The position numbers and the translations under genes were made by a program. From NCBI GenBank assembly GCA_002747435.1, contig PDPH01000016.1, positions 1 through 43,159 on the forward strand: a stretch of 43,159 nt of DNA. Reading direction: 5' to 3'. Below are positions 38,853 to 43,159 of the stretch, one piece after another. The stretch is from Pseudomonadota bacterium (GTDB taxonomy: Bacteria; Pseudomonadota; Gammaproteobacteria; Thiotrichales; Thiotrichaceae). The notes beneath the pieces were generated by a model. That model did not search any database and was not told the DNA's origin. It saw only the letters and a program-made list of their open reading frames with translations. Each line of letters starts with the position of its first letter. The first letter of the stretch is position 1.

Positions 38853-40388
38853 ATGGAATCGTTTATTAATACGCTGAACAACATTATCTGGAGTCCAGCA
38901 TTAGTTTACTTATGTCTGGCAGCCGGATTATTTTTTTCGGTGATGACACGCTTTGCCCAAGTTCGGCATTTTTTTGAAATGTGGCGCTTGCTGTTTAAAG
39001 GCAGCTCTAGTGCGGATGGTATCTCTTCTTTTCAGGCTTTAGCTGTTTCCCTATCAGGCCGTGTGGGCATGGGTAATATTGCGGGGGTAGCAGCAGCTAT
39101 CGGCTTTGGCGGCCCTGGCGCTGTATTTTGGATGTGGATGGTCGCCTTTTTGGGGGCGAGTACAGCGTATGTTGAATCCACGCTGGGACAAATCTATAAG
39201 GAGCGCGGACAAGTCACAGGTCAATACCGAGGTGGTCCTGCTTATTATTTTGAAAAGTTCTTTGATCATAAATGGTATGCCATTTTATTCGGCATTGTCT
39301 TCGCCATTGCTTCCATTGTAGCCTGTGGCTTCTTCTTGCCTGGTGTACAAGCCAATGGTGTTGTTAATGCCCTAACTCAAGTCATCGGTGAAGGCAGCCC
39401 TGTTGATACCACTGTATTTGGCACAGTTGGCATGAATCGCATGATTGGCTTGGCCATTATACTAGTCATACTGGGCTTCATTATTTTTGGTGGTATTAAG
39501 CGTATTGCTCACTTTACTCAGTTTGTCGTCCCTTTTATGGCACTGGGTTATATTATTATGGCGCTGATTATTGTGTTTGCGAATGCCGATCAAGTTCCTC
39601 AGTTATTCGCTATGATTGTTAATGATGCTTTCACTGCACAAGCTGGTTTTGGTGCTGCTATTGGCTGGGGAGTTAAGCGTGGCGTTTATTCCAATGAAGC
39701 CGGACAAGGTACTGGTCCACATGCTGCGGCTGCGGCTGAAGTAGAGCATCCCGCTCAACAAGGTTTGGTACAAGCTTTCTCTGTCTACGTAGATACGCTA
39801 TTTGTTTGCTCTGCGACTGCTTTTATGATTCTGATTACCCAGCAGTACAATATTCAAGGCACTTTACCAGCAGGTCAGTTCCTCGTACAAAATGTTGACG
39901 CAGCCACTCAAATCAGTTCACCTGCCTTTACACAAATGGCGGTTTCCAGTGTCTTTGGTAACTTTGGGCAAACCTTTATTGCTATTGCTGTTTTCTTCTT
40001 TGCCTTCACTACCATTCTGGCCTATTACTACATTGCTGAAGTCAATACTGCTTATTTAAGCCGCATGATAGGTGGACGCATGGCACGTAATACCACTTTA
40101 TTCCTCATTAAGGTCTGCATTATGGCAATGGTTGCCTATGGTGCATTAAACAGCTCTGGCTTTATTTGGGGTATGGGCGATATAGGCGTTGGTTTGATGG
40201 CTTGGTTGAATATTATTGGTATTCTGGTGATTTTCTTCATTGGCCGCCCAAGCATTTTAGCCTTGCGCGATTATGAAGCTCAGCAAAAAGCCAAGGTGAA
40301 GCACTTTAGCTTTGACCCACAAAAACTGGGCATCAAAAATGCAATATTCTGGGAAGAGCGTATCAAAGAAAACGCATCTCAGCAGTAA
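38853..40388 (+). CDS. AGCS-family alanine/glycine:sodium symporter
   Basis: Inner-membrane amino acid carrier of the AGCS family, 511 residues. Family signature GGPGAVFWMWMVAFLGAST is near residue 86, with SFQALAVSLSGRVGMGNIAG just before it; the Ser/Gly-rich unwound helices bind Na+ and the small amino acid. About ten to eleven hydrophobic helices are visible, and the C-terminus is cytoplasmic and basic. The ATG has TTGAGGA about 6-8 bases upstream. It stands alone on the plus strand; a REP-like hairpin follows and may protect or end the transcript. Confidence 0.94.
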   Translation: MESFINTLNNIIWSPALVYLCLAAGLFFSVMTRFAQVRHFFEMWRLLFKGSSSADGISSFQALAVSLSGRVGMGNIAGVAAAIGFGGPGAVFWMWMVAFLGASTAYVESTLGQIYKERGQVTGQYRGGPAYYFEKFFDHKWYAILFGIVFAIASIVACGFFLPGVQANGVVNALTQVIGEGSPVDTTVFGTVGMNRMIGLAIILVILGFIIFGGIKRIAHFTQFVVPFMALGYIIMALIIVFANADQVPQLFAMIVNDAFTAQAGFGAAIGWGVKRGVYSNEAGQGTGPHAAAAAEVEHPAQQGLVQAFSVYVDTLFVCSATAFMILITQQYNIQGTLPAGQFLVQNVDAATQISSPAFTQMAVSSVFGNFGQTFIAIAVFFFAFTTILAYYYIAEVNTAYLSRMIGGRMARNTTLFLIKVCIMAMVAYGALNSSGFIWGMGDIGVGLMAWLNIIGILVIFFIGRPSILALRDYEAQQKAKVKHFSFDPQKLGIKNAIFWEERIKENASQQ

Positions 40389-40410
40389 AGAGCGAAGACT
40401 CTCATTCCAA

Positions 40411-40440
40411 ACCCTCTCCCAAGGTCTAAGGGGAGAGGGT
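40411..40440. repeat. REP-like hairpin, copy 2
   Basis: A perfect 10-bp inverted repeat (ACCCTCTCCC with GGGAGAGGGT) and a 10-base loop are preceded by ATTCCAA as in copy 1. It lies 23 bases after the symporter stop. A related C/G-rich arm pair follows at about 40464-40490. It probably belongs to a dispersed palindromic repeat family. Confidence 0.65.
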
Positions 40441-40602
40441 CTAAGAAAATCAAACACTTACTCCTCCCCTACTTATTCTGGGAGAAGGGAGTGGCTGAGA
40501 CAGGGAGACTTTAGCCAACAGTTAAGCTGTATGGGCATTATTTTGCGAACATTTTACTGACCCAAAATAAACCAGCTTGAAATCAGTTAACACAACAGGT
40601 AG

Positions 40603-40622
40603 GGTAAAATGCATTTTTTACC
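40603..40622. promoter_or_regulatory. Dyad at the XRE gene start, possible operator
   Basis: An inverted repeat GGTAAAA (40603-40609) with TTTTACC (40616-40622) lies directly before the ribosome binding site of the XRE gene. XRE repressors often bind such dyads at their own promoters. This is inferred from position. Confidence 0.4.
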
Positions 40623-40636
40623 AGAAAGGAGTTGTC

Positions 40637-40987
40637 ATGGAATACACGAATCTGGGAACACGCATTCGTAAGGCGCGTGAGAAACAAGCATTAACCCAAA
40701 GCCAATTAGCTAATCGCATCGGCGTTAAACGTAATACCATTGAGCGTTGGGAAAATGAACAAAGTGTACCGCGCATCAATAAGTTAGCAACAATGGCTGG
40801 TGTGCTGGATGTACCGTTGTTATGGCTATTAGCAGGCGGCGATTTTGCCCCAACTACCACTGAACACTCGACTGACGCAATCATTGAGCAAAAACTACAA
40901 TTGGCTAATCAACATTTAGAACAATTAACCCAATTATTGAATGAAATTAAAATACTTGTTAAAAAGCAGGCAGACTTCACGGACTAA
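40637..40987 (+). CDS. XRE-family helix-turn-helix regulator
   Basis: 116-residue DNA-binding protein. The Cro/C1-type HTH covers residues about 6-60: LGTRIRKAREKQALTQSQLA, then NRIGVKRNTIERWENEQSVP. A C-terminal helical tail (QKLQLANQHLEQLTQLLNEI) may mediate dimers. ATG 40637 has AAGGAG six bases upstream; the in-frame ATG at 40577 lies before it and is rejected. No toxin or partner gene is adjacent. The dyad just upstream suggests autoregulation. A short hairpin ends the gene. Confidence 0.88.
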   Translation: MEYTNLGTRIRKAREKQALTQSQLANRIGVKRNTIERWENEQSVPRINKLATMAGVLDVPLLWLLAGGDFAPTTTEHSTDAIIEQKLQLANQHLEQLTQLLNEIKILVKKQADFTD

Positions 40988-40995
40988 CCTGCTTT
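40963..40995. terminator. Hairpin between XRE and acyltransferase genes
   Basis: An 8-bp stem (AAAGCAGG with CCTGCTTT) and a 17-base loop span the XRE stop. With A and T runs on the flanks it may terminate both convergent genes; the T run is short. Confidence 0.45.
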
Positions 40996-41022
40996 AAATC
41001 TAACTCATCTAATATCAAAGTC

Positions 41023-41598
41023 TTATGTAGCCGAACTAGTACTATCGGGAATAGAGGGTTCTGTATTAGCATTGCCCTGTAGGTTTTGCTTTACCTTAAT
41101 GGCATCAGCATCCGCCACAACTTGCTTACCCGTTTCACCAGGCAATAAGCGACCATAAGATTTGGTACGAATGCCAGTACGGATAATGCGTGCCGGATTG
41201 CCGCCAACGAGGCAATGGGAAGGAATATCCTTTGTCACCACTGCACCCGCAGCAATGACAACTTCATCACCGATAGTGACATCAGGCATAATAATTGCGC
41301 CACAACCAATGAAGCACTTTTTGCCAATCACTGTTTTTATATCGTTTTTCGCGCCATAACGTTCGGTTGCCCAATCGTGCGCTAAAATAACAGCATTAAA
41401 TGCAATCACTGTATCTTCACCGATCACAACCCCTTTCGGATTAGTTTTATCCACATTCGCTTTAAATGAAATACGCACACTAGGATGCAATTGCATGCCA
41501 TATAGTTTGCGTAAATACCAAGTGCGCAACCAGACCATGGCATGTCTAAAGTCTACAAACCATAAGAAAAAACGATCGCTAACAAAACGTGGTCTCAC
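41023..41598 (-). CDS. Hexapeptide-repeat (left-handed beta-helix) acyltransferase
   Basis: 191-residue LbH acyltransferase of the maltose/galactoside O-acetyltransferase style. Hexapeptide turns are visible from VVIGEDTVIAFNAVIL through GKKCFIGCGAIIMP and VTIGDEVVIAAGAVV, and the family closes with SHCLVGGNPARII. An N-terminal helix with the aromatic stretch FLWFVDFRHAMVWLRTWY may touch the membrane. The C-terminal 40 residues are polar and extended, unlike most relatives. It starts at GTG 41598, with AAGGAG eight bases upstream. Its acceptor is unknown; no polysaccharide gene is adjacent. Confidence 0.85.
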   Translation of the reverse strand: MRPRFVSDRFFLWFVDFRHAMVWLRTWYLRKLYGMQLHPSVRISFKANVDKTNPKGVVIGEDTVIAFNAVILAHDWATERYGAKNDIKTVIGKKCFIGCGAIIMPDVTIGDEVVIAAGAVVTKDIPSHCLVGGNPARIIRTGIRTKSYGRLLPGETGKQVVADADAIKVKQNLQGNANTEPSIPDSTSSAT

Positions 41599-41863
41599 AG
41601 AAGTAGCTCCTTATATTGTTTTAATCGGCAAAGAGATAAGCAGCAAGTGAAGCAAATACCGTCAGTAAGATCAAGCAACAAGAGCCTAGAGTGTAGTAAA
41701 AGCTTTATTTACGGCAAATCAAGCCCTTTAAGCAATAAACATCAGTAAAAAATAGCCTCAGACGCTATATCAACATACAGTAGACTGCAAAAATCCTAGT
41801 AATTACTTGGCTTCAAAACTTGTTCAGACCTGTTTGATCATAAACTTTTCGAATGGGGTAAAC
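41599..41863. other. Non-coding region before the acyltransferase gene
   Basis: AT-rich, with no ORF or RNA gene that I can support. The acyltransferase promoter (minus strand) should be here. Confidence 0.35.
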
Positions 41864-42021
41864 CGCATCGAAACCGTCAGGTACTGAGATCGACACCTTA
41901 GAAAAATATCAGAACATTTACAATCACCACCTGATTCAACGACACACTTGAAAGTGTGGTACAAAAAAAGCCTGATTTATTTAACAAGCAAGTTTATGAA
42001 CAATCGGGTCTCGATAATTAC
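41864..42021 (+). pseudogene. C-terminal remnant of an IS481-like transposase
   Basis: Degenerate plus-strand reading of the end of a DDE integrase-type transposase. One frame gives TLEKYQNIYNHHLIQRH (41895-41945); after a frame change comes LESVVQKKPDLFNKQVYEQ and SGLDN (41947-42018). This is the usual C-terminal pattern of such transposases, with YNHH, KKPELF and VYxxxGLD. Several stops and shifts break it upstream. It abuts the convergent folB gene. Confidence 0.6.
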
Positions 42022-42024
42022 ACA

Positions 42025-42387
42025 TTAGCTGAGTTGACCGCGTTCAATTTGCACACCGACTTCGGCTGATTTTTTTACAGCAAAAGGCTTCCCTAATCTT
42101 ACCTTTACCCAAGGTATGCCTAACTTACGCATCAAACTAGCTGCGAGTTCTTCAGCTAAGTCCTCTACCAAATCGTAATGGCGCGATGCCACCAAAACAC
42201 CTACTAGTTTGGCGACCGTTTTATAATTCAGGCAATCATCAATAGCATTAGCATTGCCTTTAGCAGGCACACTATTATCCCACGCCATTTCCAGATCAAT
42301 GCGCACTTTTTGCTGTATACACTTTTCCCAGTCGTAAATTCCTATACTGGCATCCAATACCAAATCACGTATATAGACAATATCCAC
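42025..42387 (-). CDS. folB: Dihydroneopterin aldolase
   Basis: Cytosolic enzyme of folate synthesis that converts 7,8-dihydroneopterin to 6-hydroxymethyl-dihydropterin and glycolaldehyde. At 120 residues it has the normal FolB length. The start motif IVYIRDLVLDASIGIYDWE with the active-site Glu, then CLNYKTVAKLV, the LVEDLAEELA helix and the C-terminal KPFAVKKSAEVGVQIER are typical. The start is GTG 42387, with AAAGGTG about six bases upstream. No other fol gene is adjacent. The gene stands between an IS481-like remnant and a decayed AAA-ATPase-like gene. Confidence 0.93.
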   Translation of the reverse strand: MDIVYIRDLVLDASIGIYDWEKCIQQKVRIDLEMAWDNSVPAKGNANAIDDCLNYKTVAKLVGVLVASRHYDLVEDLAEELAASLMRKLGIPWVKVRLGKPFAVKKSAEVGVQIERGQLS

Positions 42388-42415
42388 TGCTTCACCTTTT
42401 CTTAATCAGAGTGCT

Positions 42416-42634
42416 TTATTGTAATACAAGCATTCTAAGAACCTGTTTAAAATCTTTATTGATGTTGTCTAATTCCACCTTGAAATACTGAAAGTACAGC
42501 TCACGCATGACTTGGTTTGGAATAACAAACACTTCACCAGACAAGGTTTTGCTTTGCAAAGACACGAAGCCCCTATAAGCCAGTAGACTAATAAAATCGT
42601 CTCGATCAAAGCCTTTGTCAAAATCGGTCGTGCC
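42416..42634 (-). pseudogene. C-terminal remnant of an AAA-ATPase-like/PD-(D/E)XK gene
   Basis: A 73-codon minus-strand frame directly downstream of the IS1 transposase stop. It reads TTDFDKGFDRDDFISLLAY and then GEVFVIPNQVMRELYFQYF, the pattern of the C-terminal part of the AAA-ATPase-like (DUF1703-type) family, where DFISLL, a strand, then IPNxxxxELYFxYF are conserved. The rest of the gene is missing; IS1 abuts its 5' side, suggesting insertion. The true IS boundary probably falls at about 42620-42634. Confidence 0.55.
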
Positions 42635-43090
42635 TTACACTAGTTGAAAGAACTGCCTGTTAATGTATTCACCAATGACTTTATCGTGAACCTCTTCCCG
42701 TTTCGAGAAGCAAATTGTCTTCCGGGCTAAGCGTTTAATGTGTGTTCTGAAATTCAGGTTCTGGCGCTCAATGCTCTGTGTGTATTTCTTGGTGATCAGG
42801 TGTCTTTCTTCCGGTAAGAATCGCTGATAAGCGCCCCAGTCATCGGTACAGAACAATCGAAAATCAAAGGGTTGTAACAGGCTTAATAGCTGGCTCAGCG
42901 TATCATCTGTACGACGGCCAAAGGCATAAGCAAACACCGTTTTGAAATGAGGCGACCAGGCATACCAAAGCCAACGCTGATTCGCCTTACTCCCAACAAA
43001 AGACCATTGCTCGTCCATCTCACCAATCAGTTCAATTTCAGTCACTTCTTCCAAAGGCAGTGGCGTTAATGACGGCGGATCGAGTTTTTT
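42635..43090 (-). CDS. insB: IS1 transposase, InsB part
   Basis: DDE transposase of IS1, catalytic part, about 140 residues from the conserved LEEVTEIEL. Family motifs: EMDEQWSFVGSK, RWLWYAWS, LLSLLQPFDFRLF, TDDW, then TQSIERQNLNFRTH and FSKREEVHDKVIGEYIN. It is normally expressed as an InsAB' fusion by -1 frameshifting. The InsB frame is open upstream to the slippery run. It ends with TAA at 42635-42637 and appears full length at the C-terminus. Confidence 0.9.
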   Translation of the reverse strand, partial: KKLDPPSLTPLPLEEVTEIELIGEMDEQWSFVGSKANQRWLWYAWSPHFKTVFAYAFGRRTDDTLSQLLSLLQPFDFRLFCTDDWGAYQRFLPEERHLITKKYTQSIERQNLNFRTHIKRLARKTICFSKREEVHDKVIGEYINRQFFQLV

Positions 43091-43159
43091 AAAGTGCGAA
43101 TCACGGTATTCTGGCTGATGCCTAATACCCGGCTGGTATCCCGGACACCTGAGCCATTC
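43066..43159 (-). CDS. insA: IS1 InsA, C-terminal end (cut by window edge)
   Basis: The minus-strand frame NGSGVRDTSRVLGISQNTVI and RTLKNS is the InsA helix-turn-helix; it ends at TAA 43066-43068. The 5' part of the gene lies beyond the window. InsA binds the IS ends and represses the IS1 promoter. Confidence 0.75.
   Translation of the reverse strand, partial: NGSGVRDTSRVLGISQNTVIRTLKNSIRRH
43084..43090 (-). other. A6C slippery heptamer for -1 frameshift
   Basis: On the minus strand AAAAAAC joins the InsA frame (AAA AAC) to the InsB frame (AAA AAA C) by a -1 shift, as in classical IS1. Confidence 0.8.

Larger units (their letters stand above)
42620..43159 (-). mobile_element. IS1-family insertion sequence, partial
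   Basis: The minus-strand element encodes the InsB-like transposase and the end of InsA, and runs off the right edge of the window. The left end is placed approximately because the inverted repeat is not identifiable without the other end. It probably interrupted the AAA-ATPase-like gene to its left. Confidence 0.8.

Noticed and set aside
40312..40560. 82-codon plus-strand frame crossing the REP-like hairpin
   Set aside because: It overlaps the symporter end in another frame and the palindromic repeat; no ribosome binding site.

Overview
This window looks like gammaproteobacterial chromosome, most likely from a filamentous sulfur bacterium of the Thiotrichales type. That assignment is an inference from gene content: a GH57 enzyme inside a glycogen cluster, FimT-type pseudopilins, a class Ia ribonucleotide reductase with two ATP-cones, a CcpA-like absence of any Gram-positive traits, and decayed insertion sequences. 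Base composition is moderate and slightly AT-rich. No 16S rRNA or tRNA gene is present to settle it.

Layout. Positions 1-1880: an unrecognised membrane-anchored protein, two GspH/FimT pseudopilins and a terminator. 1959-11491: a five-gene glycogen/alpha-glucan operon (GH57 enzyme, malQ, glgB, glgA, glgP) that makes, branches, trims and phosphorolyses glycogen; glgC is not in the window. 11825-14507: a two-gene module of a P-loop ATPase and a TPR protein with five nearly identical 120-bp repeats, which is the best candidate here for a poorly described (conflict or sensing) system. 14502-20620: ubiD, an internally deleted GNAT gene, a two-TM PH-like protein, recQ interrupted by an in-frame amber codon before its HRDC domain, a YbhB/PEBP protein and corA. 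20629-25215: pbpC and an EamA transporter on the minus strand, a LysR regulator, and a cold-shock protein. 25677-27568: a stand-alone cytochrome P450 and a small lipoprotein.

27784-33354: nrdAB. Its promoter carries a consensus DnaA box and two NrdR-like boxes 32 bp apart that bracket a good sigma-70 promoter. NrdA is split by a 369-residue intein with an unusual Gly at the +1 extein position and a damaged second LAGLIDADG motif. 33550-38652: the remnant of a probable TetR-type regulator, then an RND efflux pair whose adaptor has a very long glutamine-rich hairpin. 38853-42387: an AGCS amino acid:sodium symporter, a small XRE regulator, a hexapeptide acyltransferase, an IS481-like transposase remnant and folB.

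42416-43159: the C-terminal remnant of an AAA-ATPase-like/PD-(D/E)XK family gene abutting an IS1-family element that runs off the window and keeps the classical A6C slippery heptamer between insA and insB. The right part of the window therefore shows repeated gene decay and IS activity, while the glycogen and nrd operons are intact housekeeping blocks. Function assignments rest on motifs read by eye; no database search was run.
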